From positions 8,568,501 through 8,632,500 of the forward strand of contig NC_053044.1 in the NCBI RefSeq assembly GCF_003473485.1: 64,000 nt of DNA, in the 5' to 3' direction. Below are positions 40,041-51,639 of this stretch, piece by piece. A program made the position numbers and the translations under genes. The first letter of the stretch is position 1; each line of letters starts with the position of its first letter. This DNA is from Medicago truncatula. Taxonomy: Eukaryota > Streptophyta > Magnoliopsida > Fabales > Fabaceae. The notes beneath the pieces are model-generated. The model did no database searches, had not been told where the DNA came from, and was given only the letters and a program-made list of their open reading frames with translations.

Positions 40041-41075
40041 TTAAGGCGTGGTGGTAGAAACGACTTTTGGAGTTTCAGGAACCTTAGGCAATTCTAGCTT
40101 AGGTAACTCTGGTACTTTAGGAATCTCGGGTTTTGTCAATTCAGGAACCTTAGGCTGCTCTAGTTTAGGTAACTCGGGGACTTTAGGGAGGTTGGGTTTT
40201 GGCATTTCGGGAATCCTAGGCAACTCAGGTTTAGGTAATTCAGGAACTTTAGGAAACTCGGGTTTTGTCAATTCAGGAGTTTTAGGTAATTGTGGCTTAG
40301 GTAACTCAGGGATTTTGGGCAATTCAGGTTTTGGCAATTCGGAAACTTTAGATAGCCTTGGTTCATGTAACTCAGGGGCTTTAGGAAACTCGTGTTTTTG
40401 AAGTTCGGGAACCTTAGGAACCTCCGACTTAGGTAATTCAGGGGCTTTAGGAAGCTCAGGTTTCGGCAATTCGGGAATATTAAACTTAGGTAGTTCAGGC
40501 TTTGACATTTCAGGTACTTTAGGAATTTCAGGTTTTGTCAATTCAGGAACCTTAGGTTGCTCTAACTTCGGTGATTCAGGGATTTTAGGTAGTTCGGGTT
40601 TTGACAATTCAGGAACATTAAACTTAGGCAGTTCATGCTTTGGCATTTCAGGTACTTTAGGAATTTCAGGTTTTGGCAATTCAGGAACCTTAGGTTGCTC
40701 TAGCTTAGGTGATTCGGTGATTTTAGGTAGCTCAGGTTTGGGCAATTCAGGAACATTAAACTTGGGTAGTTCAGGTTTTGGCAATTCGGGCACCTTAGGA
40801 ATTTCTAACTTTGGCATTTCAGGTACGTTTGGTAAATCAGGTTTTGGCAACTCAGGAACATTAGGCTTTGGTAATTCAGGTACATTGGGAAAATTTGGCT
40901 TTGGTAATTCAGGTAAAGAAGGTTTTGGTAGAGGTGGAAAATCAAGTTTTGGAAACTGAGGTATGTTTGACTCTAGAAGATTTCGTGCCCCGGCAACCCT
41001 TGTGTTACCATTTGTTGAAAATAAAGCTAGAAGCATAAATGGAAAAATGAATTTTGATAAATTGATGGAAGCCAT
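40041..41075 (-). CDS. PELPK repeat proline-rich cell-wall protein, copy B
   Basis: 344 aa, single exon, almost the same as copy A at 24180. Signal peptide (MASINLSKFIFPFMLLALFS), linker RNLLESNIPQFPKLDFPP, then PELPK-type pentads, including the tandem 46-residue unit seen in copy A. Differences: a 5-residue deletion near residue 66, an 11-residue deletion before the C-terminus, and substitutions such as VSTTTP for VPTTTP at the end. The open frame and shared promoter suggest it is functional. Its flanks are duplicated with copy A, so the pair arose by segmental duplication. Confidence 0.9.
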   Translation of the reverse strand: MASINLSKFIFPFMLLALFSTNGNTRVAGARNLLESNIPQFPKLDFPPLPKPSLPELPKPNFPNVPELPKPNVPELPKPDLPNVPEMPKLEIPKVPELPKPELPKFNVPELPKPELPKITESPKLEQPKVPELPKPEIPKVPEMPKHELPKFNVPELSKPELPKIPESPKLEQPKVPELTKPEIPKVPEMSKPELPKFNIPELPKPELPKAPELPKSEVPKVPELQKHEFPKAPELHEPRLSKVSELPKPELPKIPELPKPQLPKTPELTKPEFPKVPELPKPELPRIPEMPKPNLPKVPELPKLEQPKVPELTKPEIPKVPELPKLELPKVPETPKVVSTTTP

Positions 41076-41173
41076 CGTTTGATCAAGCTGATGAGAAGAA
41101 CTTCAAATTGATGCTATTTGCAAATTATTTTGATATGCTTTGTAGTATGTTACTTCTTGTGTTATATGTGTGG

Positions 41174-41182
41174 CTTTTATAG
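41174..41182 (-). promoter_or_regulatory. TATA box of PELPK copy B
   Basis: ctataaaag on the minus strand, about 100 bp before the ATG. The sequence upstream includes about 46 bp missing in copy A, with a caactcatccttg word also seen (caactcacccttg) upstream of the gene at 1028. Confidence 0.65.
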
Positions 41183-41392
41183 ATGAAATTTTGCAACTCA
41201 AAGAATGGTTAATCAAGGATGAGTTGGTAGGATTGTGTACATTTAAATATTGTTCGTTCAACTGCTTCTTGCTTATAAAATAAAATCTAATTGGAATCAT
41301 TGTTAGTGAACCAACCTACCTACATCATAACCGTAGGTAAACTTCAAATGCATTGTCAACAAACAATGTTTGACCCATAGTATCGTTCTTTG

Positions 41393-42119
41393 AATTTCAA
41401 GCTTAAATATAGTCCAGTTCTTGGTCATGAATGCTACCTAAGCTTTCCTACTTTTTAGAATATTAGCTTTCCTCACAATTTATTACACGTATAATTAGAA
41501 CTCCTTCAGTTTTAAGTTTCATGTTTGTTTTAGATAGATCATTTAAGTTTTTAAGGTTTTAGATTGGATCTTTAAGTTTCAAGTTTGTTTCAGATATATT
41601 CTTTCTGTCAACCTCCGTTAAGCCAAAGTTGATATGTCCGTTAAGCCAAAGCTGATTTGGTTGGGGAAAAAATTGATGCCAAGTGTCAAAGAGAACCACA
41701 TCACCCACTTAACAGACATATCATCTTTGATTTAACAGACATAACAACTTTGGCTTACGGAGGTTGACAGAAAGGACCTATCCAAAACAAACTCGAAACT
41801 TTAAGGACTTATCTGAAACCTTAGAAATTTAAAGGACCTATCTAAAACAAACGTGAAACTTAAGGGACCCATAAAGGTATTTGGCCTTTTTATAGTATTT
41901 AATTATTTTGTTTAAACTATTCGTAATTAGAAAAAAAATAATGATAAAGTGGAAAATATTTTGGAACAAATATATACACAAATCTTAGTGCATATTTGAA
42001 ATCATAATGAGTTTGACAATATCCTAGAAGCAACATTGTGATTTTGAGTAAGGTCCAACATTGTGATTTTCTAGAAGCATGATTTTGCATATCATGCATA
42101 ACTATGTTTCAACGAAATT
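41393..42119 (+). pseudogene. Beta-glucosidase relic: exon 4, intron 6, exon 7 pieces
   Basis: 41393-41443 matches exon 4 (and its relic at 25530), 41990-42059 matches the intron 6 repeat, and 42064-42119 matches exon 7 (aagcatgattttgcatatc). Heavily decayed. Equivalent to the relic at 25530-28490 but without the 2.5-kb insertion; a foldback element sits inside. Confidence 0.65.
41506..41887. mobile_element. Foldback/MITE-like element absent from copy A
   Basis: Left ttaagtttcatgtttgtttt and right aaaacaaacgtgaaacttaa are inverted repeats extending over 100 nt. The corresponding place in copy A (near 25650) has no such insert. Exact ends are not fixed because flanking bases are A/T runs. Confidence 0.7.
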
Positions 42120-42509
42120 AGACCATCGACATGTGTTAATGCATGAGTCATATCGAATGTAATATTTGATTGTAATAAATAAGTAATAAAATAGTTTAAA
42201 TGAATGTCATGATTGTCATATAATATTTCATGATATTAAGAAGCAGAGATATTGGTGCTGTATCATACCATAATATTTCCATGACATCGTCTTTGGTACA
42301 GCAACGTAACATAATATGTTAAGTATAGCAGACGGATTAACATTTATAAGTAAGAGATTATGTTAAGTATAGCGAGACGGGTTAATGGTTATTCCTTTCC
42401 AAAAAAATAGCATATAATAGGAACATAATTTTATTTTACTATAGATAAACATTAAATGCAAAAGTGTGGAGGGGAAAATTAGGTTAAGTATAGCGAGACG
42501 GGTTAACAT

Positions 42510-42603
42510 TTTTTTTTTGTGGTGGCCGGGATTCGAACCGCGGATCTTGCATATATTATGCATTGTCCTTACCAACTGAGCTAAGCTCACGGAAACAAAC
42601 CGA
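42510..42603 (-). mobile_element. Short tRNA-like SINE
   Basis: Poly-T then ggattcgaaccgcgg and accaactgagctaagctcac, the B- and A-box regions reversed. ttaacat flanks it (42503-42509 and 42604-42610). Just left, the word taagtatagcgagacggg occurs twice (about 42364 and 42485), with a related copy at 42319. Confidence 0.7.
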
Positions 42604-43089
42604 TTAACATAGTTATTTTATTTTATTTTTGGGTACAACTTAACATTTTTTTTTTTTTTGAAGAAACAACTTAACATAGTTTGTGATTCTAGTATTGATT
42701 TTTTTTTCCTCAAGAAATTAGGGTTAAATATATTTTTAATCCTTATAAATATATTAATTTTTTTAGAGAAATAAAAGTTGAAGAAATTTTTAAGAGGTAC
42801 TAAAACGAAAAGTTAATATATTTATATGGACAAAAAACACATTTAGCTCAATAAATTTATATATCAAAGTGGTTTAAACCTCATACCGAAAGGATTTTAT
42901 ACCGTTATAAAACATAAATTAGCAAGTTGTTTAAAAACAAAAACATTAAAAGTCAGTTTTTCATCACTAATTGTACTTTTTCAAGTGATTTTAACTCTAT
43001 CATTTGATGTTATAAGATCAAATTCCTGCTGTTGTGCTTACTCCTCGTGAACATATCAACACATCAAATCTTTTGAGAAATGCATAAGA

Positions 43090-43205
43090 ACACATCATTT
43101 ACAAAAGGGTCAAATTGGGATATCAGGGAATGCTCCCTGGTTTGTGCGACCATTCTAATGAAAAATACATAAAGAAGTCCTTTCTATTATCTATGATTGG
43201 TAGAA
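43090..43205 (+). pseudogene. Beta-glucosidase exon 8 relic
   Basis: aaagggtcaaattgggatatc then tccctggtttgtgcgacc and atctatgattggta match exon 8 at 21360-21470 including the donor. An internal deletion removes the middle part. In order after the exon 7 relic at 42064. Confidence 0.75.
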
Positions 43206-43339
43206 AGAAAAAAAAATTGGATGGTATTAAATTTTGGTGATATCAGTGACATTAGTATATTTAATTGATAAATGAATAATTAAAATAAATGATTTTGGTA
43301 AAAAAGAATGATTGGTTAGAGGAGAGATAGAAACAAACT

Positions 43340-44035
43340 CAAATAGCCTTGGACGAGGAGGTTTTGAACACAATGAACTTCTTCTTTTTCTTGACATCTT
43401 CCTCACTAGCTTTCAATCTTAGGATTTCGTGTTCATGCTCTTTAAGCTTCTCAACTAGTGTAGTGATTCTAAGAGTATTGAGGTTTTGAGATTCTTTAAT
43501 GGCGGTAACTTTCGGTTGTCATTCCCTAGTCATGCATCTTAAAACCTTATTAGTGAAATCTTGGTTTGAGATGGTCTTTCCTAAGTTTTATAATTTGTTA
43601 ACAATGTGAGTGAATCTCATTTGCATGGAGGAGATGGTTTCACCATCCTCCATGTGGAATAGCTTATATTGTTGAATGAGGGTATTGATTTTCGAAACGT
43701 CCTCGGTACCCTCATGGAGGGTTTCCAAGGCATCCCATATTGCTTTAGAGGTATTACAATATGGATCTAAGTAATATTCATTCACACCTAAGGCAGAGAT
43801 GAGCATGTTCCTCGCTTTCAAATCATATTGGACATTCTTCATATCATCGACTATCCAATTGGGTTTAGGCTTGTTTTGCATGACAAAGTGAACATTTATT
43901 TGTTGTTCAATAGTCATAATTTTCACTATAAAGGACGAAAGTTCTATTGTACTCCCCTTTAGGATCCTTGTTTGCAATATCAACTCTTTCGGTGATTAAA
44001 CCTTAGTGAATAGACCCGGATCTTGATGCCATTTG
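43340..44035 (-). mobile_element. Copia retrotransposon gag (UBN2) fragment
   Basis: Minus-strand ORF of 131 aa (NMLISALGVNEYYL, IWDALETLHEGTEDV, QYKLFHMEDGETISSM) of UBN2/gag type, continuing after one stop as TISNQDFTNKVLRCM and KVTAIKESQNL. Upstream, about 44010-44035, tggcatcaagatccggg resembles a Met-tRNA primer-binding site. LTR not found, so a partial element. Confidence 0.75.
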
Positions 44036-44064
44036 TTAGTCTATATGACGATTAGGCAGCTAGA

Positions 44065-44093
44065 GGGGTGTGTGTGTGGGGGTGGGGGGTGGG
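44065..44093 (+). other. Potential G-quadruplex tract
   Basis: Four G runs (4, 5, 6 and 3 G) separated by loops of 9, 1 and 1 nt in an otherwise AT-rich region. Confidence 0.5.
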
Positions 44094-44249
44094 CAACTTC
44101 TTTTCGGATAAAGCACTTGCGAAATTAAGTGTGATTGCAGGGTTTTAATTATCCTGCCTAATGCGAGATTAAGTGTATAACGACAATTAGGGAATCATTG
44201 AATCTCCCCTACTGTCTTTGTTTGAGTTAACTCGGTTAATTATTAGTTT

Positions 44250-45600
44250 ATGACTGATGACAGACCATCTTACGTTATTTTTAGCATGTTTTCCAGTTAT
44301 TTTGAGTAGGTTTTAGTAGCAAAAAGGAGGAGTATTAGAACGATTGCCTATGATATTGGGACTTTTGTAATATTTTCTATATTTGAGTATGTAATTCTAG
44401 TTTTTCAGAAACATAGCATTTTTTGAAGTAATTCACGAAGAAATCATGCAAATCGGCAAATCAAGAACATCCGAAAATTTGTGAAGACTTTAGGAAGATC
44501 AATAATGAATATTCAAGAGGCCTCAAGAGACTTTACAGTAGGAGGAATTATGTTCCCGAGGCAAGTTATTTGCAAAGAAACGCCTAAAACGGCGGAAAAA
44601 GGGAGAAATTGGGCCCAGGAAGCATAACCATGCGCATAGGGCATGGTTTTTGATACACTCACATGCGTCTAGGGCATGTGCTATGCGCCCAATGCATCCA
44701 AAATGCGCAGGGCGAGATCGTCATTTCCTTCTTTTTTGTGGGTAAAGCCCGCGTTATTAGTCCAAACCCATGTAGAAACTCTCACTATAAATACCAACTT
44801 TCCTCATTCAGAATTTCTTGTTCAGAACTGGAGCAGTTCAAGAGGAAGACAATTCTAGAGCTTCGGAGGAGTTTCTATCATCTCCTTATTTTTCTAGGGT
44901 ATGTTTTTATCTTTAGTAATTTTTTTTTTGTTACCATGTGTAACTAAATCTTTTTAGGTTAGAGTTCTAAGATGAACCTTCGTTTTTTTTTTTTTGGATA
45001 TTTATTTAATTTAATGTTGTTTATATTTTATTTATTTTCTGTTCACTATTAAGTTTTATTAGGAATTTAGTTTATTTAAGTAGTAGCCCAACCCTAGATT
45101 AGATACTTAGGTTGTGACATGGCCTAATATTGATAATATTATCCTAATGCTTATATCTTGATATTTATATCTTGCTATTAACATCAATTTGTCTAGGAAG
45201 TATTTAATTATACCTAGCGAAAGATACTGAAAGTGAGTTGACCCTAATAGCAAGTACTTAAGAGGTGACATTACTAATATTGAGTAAAATCTGCTTAACT
45301 TAGGAGATAACTAGGTAATAATTAAGGAAACAAGTGTCTGCTTAAAGGAAATAAGCTGTATAAAAGAACCATTCTCTTAAACCCTTGGTAAGGTAGACAC
45401 TTATAGGGCTTTCCGTTTGTAGAACCACTAAAAGTGAGAGTTCGAATATACTATGAGTGTCCTAAGATTCATAGATGATATGATTATAGATAGTCGTAAG
45501 TTTAATGAAAACACTCCTATTATGGTTCATCGTATAAAAAATCTCTAAAAATTACAATAGCACATTGTTTTTAAGCGCACACGACGTTATGGAAATAAAT
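44250..45600. repeat. LTR-like remnant with TATA
   Basis: No gene. A cactataaata TATA-like box (about 44783) follows a tract of gcgcatagggcatg words and precedes a pyrimidine-rich leader and atgtgtaactaaatc, phrases of the kind seen in Athila-type Ty3 LTRs. Ends and target duplication not resolved. 45600-46100 shows nothing further. Confidence 0.35.
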
Positions 45601-46109
45601 GAATTGATTGGCTAACAAAATTTAGCTTCAACCAAAGTTTGTCTGATGTTAGAACTTTGGAAACTCCTCATAGAGCTTCATAATCTCTTATTTGATGGCA
45701 TATTGTGTATCTAGAAGGGTTAGCGTAGTCTTGTAATTTTTCTTTCGTGGCTTTACCATTATTGTTCTAAGAAAAATTATTTTTCTTACAACCAATACTT
45801 CCTAAAAACACATGGAATTTAACTAAATAACCCTAGTGGTAGTTAGCCACAGCTGCGACTTTCCCCCTTAAAATCAGTACAACCCACACTACTCTACCTC
45901 CTATTCACTCATCACCTTACATCATCCTAAAAAAATCTCCAATTTTAAAAAAATTTCTCCAAATCATTGTAGAAGGTTTGCGAGAAGGTTTTCTACACAC
46001 ATTTGACGTCCAGAAACAAATATTGTATCTTTAAACTCGTTTCCATTGATTTATATTAGATATGTGTTAATTAAATATTTTTGAAATTATATGTTGTTTA
46101 TTTATAGTT

Positions 46110-47883
46110 ATGATTGAGAATGCGAGTGCTGATCTGGTTAATCAAAAACCTAGTTTTATCAACATTTTCGTCAAGATCAAACCATCTAAGGTTGAAGTTT
46201 CAGTGAAAGTTGAAGCTCCCGTGAAAGTTAAGGCTTTAAGCGTCAATTCCGGTGTGTCCATTCTTCGTGACAACGAAGTGGACACAACTCATTTCTTTTC
46301 AAGTCGATAAACATGGAAAGATAAAGATGAATTGCTCAATTGGGTACGTCGACAAGTAAATAGGGCTGGATTTATGGTTGCCATAAAAAGATCTTGTGCA
46401 ATAAGATACTCAATGTTGGAGTTGGTTTGTGAAAGGATTGGCCAGCACAAAGTACCGATGAAAAAATTGAAGCATGAATCAATGCGATCAAGAAAATATG
46501 GGTGTTTGTTCAAGTTGCGTTCATATGTTGTTAAGGAAGAAAGCGTTTGGAAGTTGGCTATTCTTAATGGTGTTCACAACCATGAGATGTTGCCATGTTT
46601 AGCAGGGCACCTTCTTGCAGGAAAATTAATGAAGGACGACAAAGAGATTGTACGTGATTTGACTAAGAGTACGGTAAAACCAAAAAATATTTTGACAAAT
46701 TTGAAGGGAAAAAGAAAAGAGTCAATGACAAATATAAACCAAGTCTACAATAAACGTCATAAATTCAAAAAGGCTTAGAGAGGAAACTTAACAAAGATGC
46801 AATATATAATCTCAAAGTTTGAAGAGAGTAAATATGTTAATTTCATAAGAGAAAATCGTGATAGTGATACTATTCAAGACATATTTTAGACTCATCCACA
46901 ATCAGTTAAGTTGTTTAACAATTTCCCGACTGTTTTGATAATGAATTCCACGTACAAAACCAACTTGTACATGATGCTGTTGTTTGAGATTGTTGGAGTC
47001 ACCTAAACCAATATGAAATATTCAGTTGATTTTGCATTTATGACGGCAGAGAAGGGGGATAACTTTACTTGGACTTTACAAATGTTGTTTAAACTTCTTA
47101 AACCAAAGAGTGATATTCCTAAGGAAGTTGTGACTGACAAGGACACAACTTTGATGAATTTTGTAGCAACTGTTCTCCCTACAAGTAGTGGAATACTTTG
47201 TTATTTCCATGTTGGGAAAAATGTTAGAACAAAATGCATCACCTATTGTAGAGTGAAATCAAAGGTTGTCAAAGTGGATGGAAAAGAGAAGCTTGTCAAC
47301 AAGGTGAAGCCTATTGAGATAGTTGATGCCATATTTAGTGCATGACAAAAAGTGGTTGAATCTCCTACTCAAGAGTCACATGCAAGTAATGTAATGCAAT
47401 TCTGAGGTGCTTGTAAAAAATTTCCAAAGTTTCTTGACTATGCTCAAAGTACCATTTTGGACACTGTTAAGGAAAAAATAGTGAGGGCATGGGCATACCT
47501 TGTATTGCATCTTGGATGCAGGACCACCAACAAAGTTGAAGGGGCTCATGGTCTGAAGACATATTTGACCACTAATATGGGTGATTTGGATACTTGTTGG
47601 GAAAATAGACAAGATGTTGGTAATCTAGTTAGGGGAGATACAACCATCATTTGGTAGGAGCATTTTTGTTTTGGAAAAAATATACAAAGATGTCATTTTG
47701 TACTATGGGTTGAGGGGTAATATGTCTCGACAAGCCATGACCAATATTTTCGTGGAAAAAGAGTGTGATGGGCAAACCTTGTGCATGGAAAAGAAAACTT
47801 GTGGTTGTGTTCAAAGGACATTGTATAGGCTACTTTGTGCATGCATCATTGCTATGAAAATCCGTCACAACAAGCCTATTTGA
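46110..47883 (+). pseudogene. MULE (Mutator-like) transposase, dead
   Basis: Order of remnants: MIENASADLVNQKPSF, stop, then DELLNWVRRQVNRAGFMVAIKRS (FAR1-like DNA-binding region), KLAILNGVHNHEM, transposase core NFPTVLIMNSTYKT, FAFMTAEKGDNFTWTL, VVTDKDTTLMN, and a SWIM-like CGCVQRTLYRLLCACI. At least five stops. The first catalytic Asp, expected in LIMDSTY, is Asn here. Fused downstream to the OTU segment at 48205. The family mobilises DNA with terminal inverted repeats; this copy cannot act. Confidence 0.85.
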
Positions 47884-48204
47884 TTAGATGAGACAAACTA
47901 TCATCCACAAAATTTATATATGGGTGAAGAAGAAAGTAAAGAAGAATTTTTTCCTATCGTGGGGAGTGGAGTGGTATTCAGGAATGTCTCTAAAGAGTCC
48001 CTTATCAAATGAAACTACAAATCAAAGAGGATTTGCGTCAGTTAGCGTTTCCGGAGGCCACAATGATGTCACCACCTCCAAGAAAGGTACCAACCAAAGG
48101 AGCCAAGAAAAAATTCAAATCTATATCAAAAATAACATCAATTAGTCGGATCCCATCTTCTTGGGAGACTATTGATTCTCAATTTTCAGATAGTTAATCT
48201 TCAC

Positions 48205-48880
48205 AAAAAAAAGTCTTCACAACCTAAAAGAAATGGTGCTCGCATTGTCATTTCTCCACATTACTCGATTCCAACGCCAACTCGGGTTCCAAAGCCTATA
48301 TTGGTTCCAACTACTTATGATCCATCGAGTCCTATTCATTACATGCCAAAACTTATGAGACCATTTATTGAGAAAATTGTGGATGTTAGAGGCAATGGGA
48401 ATTGTGGGTTTAGGGCTATAGCTGAGTCCATGAGTTTGGTAGAAGGAAGTCATGTAATGGTGCGGAGAACATTTATTCGAGAGATGAAAGTGCATAGGAA
48501 CCACTACATGGGATATATGCAGGTGAGGGATGTTATAACTATATCTTAAATGGATTGCATCCTCCCAAAAATGGTAGTGGTTTAGTACCTCCAGATAAAT
48601 GGTTGACATTGTCGGATATGAGTCACATCGTTGCAACTTATTACAATAGGCATGTGGTGGAGATAACTAGCCTTGAAATTGGAATTTCAGAGATTTTTTT
48701 CCCCAATTAGAGGTAGGCCTCCGATTAACCCGAAAAGGCACTTGATGTGTCTTGGTTAAATCCCAAGTCACTTTGTTCTTCTTTTTTGAAAGATGATTGC
48801 CCACTACCTCCATCACCTACGAAGTGGAAGATACACAAGAGCGTAGAGGCGACATCATAGAAATTTGAATTTTTGGATCA
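48205..48880 (+). pseudogene. OTU-type cysteine protease domain following the MULE
   Basis: VDVRGNGNCGFRAIAESMSLVEGSH is an OTU catalytic Cys segment in which the usual D of DGNC is N. After a frameshift come KWLTLSDMSHIVATYYNRHVVEIT and IPSHFVLLF, the His-bearing segment. OTU proteases are deubiquitinases. MULE-OTU fusions are, to my knowledge, recurrent in legume genomes. Decayed. Confidence 0.8.
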
Positions 48881-49861
48881 ACAAAATCGCTTCCGTACAC
48901 TCATGAAAAATGAAAGAGAAGAGAGACCGTCATCGCCCAAAAAAGAATCAAACCGAGACAATCCAATTTTGTGTGACACTCATGAAAAAGAAAATGAATA
49001 ATTTGAAGTTCTTGCGGGACATGAAGATAATTTAATTCCATTAGATGAAATATGCACTGACGTATTTTTTTTTGATATATAATGTAACACCATTTTTTGT
49101 GGCCAGTATATAACTAACATTTTATGAATATTATATATATTTGACTCACATTTTACTCAGTTATTAATGTTTCACATTTATTATAAATATATGTTTAAGT
49201 TTCGACATTAATGTACTTTATCATTGATTTCGTTTTATTCTGATATTTGCTTTTCTTTTTTTAACTTATGTGAATTTCAACATGTCTCAAAATGCACAAA
49301 TTGAAGGTCATGTGACATATTCCGCTTTCAAGAAGACGATTAAGGTTTTCTTAACTACGACGGACTCTTTGGATGATTTGAAGACACAACTGAAAAAAAA
49401 TATTGTGTTTCGTGGTGAAGATCATAGTACATCTTATGTATTTGTAACAACCGCATTATGATCTTGAGGCGGACAAAGACGAAGACATGTTGAAAACGAT
49501 TTATTATCCTAAGCTTATTGAGGACGATAGTCTTGTAGAATTTATGTTTAGGAGGATGATTGAAAATAATGTGTTACATCTCTGTGTTCATAATAACTGC
49601 AGGTGCGTAGAATGTTCACGAGAGATTTGATGTCATTTTGTAATGTGTTGCATAATGCTTCACTCTTGTCGAATATCAAATATTTGTGTAACGTTAATGT
49701 GTTGTCGTATTTGTGTAATTTTAATGAAACATTGATAAATTATATAATGTTGATTTTTAATATTTCGTGGTTGTTGTTATATTGGTTGAAATTCATATGT
49801 AATTGTCGTTTGAAATTACAGGTGAAAATAGATCGAAAATGGCTGAAAAACTAAATACAAA
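48881..49861 (+). other. Tail of the MULE region, two small unrecognised ORFs
   Basis: ORFs at 49270-49461 (63 aa, MSQNAQIEGHVTYSAFKKTI) and 49603-49854 (83 aa) match nothing I recognise. Possibly the second gene of the element or leftover host sequence. Confidence 0.25.
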
Positions 49862-50680
49862 CTATACTGTCTGCATTTACTGATGTGAACGGTACCGTTG
49901 GACCGGCGGTAGTTAACTACCGCAGATTTACCGTAAAGGGTATTTCATTATTTATTTATGTTTTTAGAAAAGAACTCGTGTGAGAAAAACAATTTAAAAA
50001 AAATGAAGACTCTTGCATTGTCAATTCGATAAAGATAAAGCATGGACAATTGAGTATGATGCCATGCCATGCCATCACATGTATGTCAGGATAGGCAAGT
50101 ACATCACTTATGGCATTATTGGATTATACCTCGTGTCACTCGTTGCGAAATAAATTGAGATATAAAGTATGTGCAATGGAGATTCAACACACTGACATAT
50201 ATGGTCCTTGATGTTTATTTTCTTCTTTCAGATATCAATTCAATTGTTACCTATCTTATCTAATAATAGAAATTTTTATAGGAAAAAAAATCTAACAATA
50301 GAAATCATGTCCTTATTAATTAAGGAAATTAATCGGTGGGGCTGCTTGTCGCTATAAAATAAAATCACACTTTTTAATCTCTATAAAATTTTTTATTAGA
50401 ATTTTTAGTCTCTATAAATTTTTTCATCAACACTTTTAGTCCCTGTAAAAAAATTCATCAATAATTTTGGTCCCTAAAATGCTTAAGAAAAATGTCACAG
50501 AAACTAAAAAGTGTGATTTTATTTTGTAAGGACTAAAAACAAAACTGTGAATATTTATACGGACTAAAAATTTAATTAACCCGTTTTTTTTAACCCTTGG
50601 TTTTCATGGGAATGAATGAATTTTAGTAAGAGGTTTGCTATATCGTGCGAAAAAATGTCAACAAATTTTCATTAATAGTA
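49862..50680. repeat. Intergenic DNA with an inverted repeat
   Basis: About 50355-50545 forms an inverted repeat of A/T-rich aaaatcacactttttaa words (left) against aaaagtgtgattttatt (right). No gene. Confidence 0.4.
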
Positions 50681-50697
50681 GAAATGGCTTACAATTG

Positions 50698-50780
50698 TTC
50701 CGTGACCTTAGTTCAGTTGGTAAGGACAATATTTAATATATGTAAGGTCTGAAGTTCGAATCCTGAACACAAAAAAAAAA
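50698..50780 (+). mobile_element. Short tRNA-like SINE a, inserted into another SINE's target repeat
   Basis: cttacaattg duplicated at 50688-50697 and 50781-50790. A-box gttcagttggtaagg, B-box agttcgaatcc, A tail. Confidence 0.8.
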
Positions 50781-50790
50781 CTTACAATTG

Positions 50791-50872
50791 TCCTCGTAAG
50801 CTTAACGCAGTTGATATAAATAATGTGTAAGATATACAAGGTATGAGGTTCAAATCCCGAAAAAAAAAAAAA
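50791..50872 (+). mobile_element. Short tRNA-like SINE b, older neighbour
   Basis: gaaatggcttacaatt at 50681-50696 and 50873-50888 brackets both SINEs, as expected if this copy landed first. B-box ggttcaaatccc, A tail. Confidence 0.8.
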
Positions 50873-50888
50873 GAAATGGCTTACAATT

Positions 50889-51639
50889 CAAGGTGGCATG
50901 GTGTAATAAGTAACACAGCTCATAAAGGCAAAGTGGTAAATGTGCTTTAACAATTGCACTTCGTGGGTTTTTGTTGCTGGTTTATTGTCGTACAGTTTAG
51001 CTTTTTCCTTTTGGTAATTTAGAGTTCAACAAAAGATAAATAAAATATGATGAAAAAAAATTATTTAATTATGAAATCACACTTGAATTCTTCTGAATAA
51101 TTTATCGTTTAATGGAGATTATTATACATTTGAGTTTAATAGTTTTTTTTTTTTTTAATAAGAGTTTAATAGTTGTTGTTGGTAGATTGGTTTAGTGAGA
51201 TTAAGACCCGCATACAATATTACAAGGAAAAATAAAAATCCCCACATACAAACGTATTAACAGCATAAAAGTACTTCCTCTTTCATGTTGAGTGTAAAAA
51301 GATACTCACTCATAAACTAAAATGAAATTGTAACGAGAATTGTAAAGAATGGCTTGAAAGAATAAGAATGGTTGGTTTAGATGACAATTTATAAATATTT
51401 ACTATGCTTATATTTCAATTATTTGTGAGAGAGTACACTAAAAGAGTACTCTTAAAAAAATAATATTGAATTCACATTGACATGTAAGATTCCACCATTG
51501 AAAAGGAAAGATAGTTGATTTATAAATCGAGGAGCTTTGAAAATATTTAAAACTATATTCAACTATAAAATACAAATATTTGAGGATACCTAAAATCACT
51601 TGTGTTGTTGCACGTAGTCTAGTGTGGTGATCCACCGTA
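50889..51639. other. Intergenic DNA with one micro-scar
   Basis: gagtttaatag at 51132-51142 and 51162-51172 flanks a T run plus aataa. No gene. Confidence 0.4.

Noticed and set aside
44663-44947. 94-aa + strand ORF
   Set aside because: Lies on an LTR-like TATA and leader region; no recognisable protein.
45837-49935. Terminal inverted repeats of the MULE (ggtagttagccac near 45838, ggtagttaactacc near 49907)
   Set aside because: Similarity is short and also readable as direct repeats; no 9-bp duplication found.
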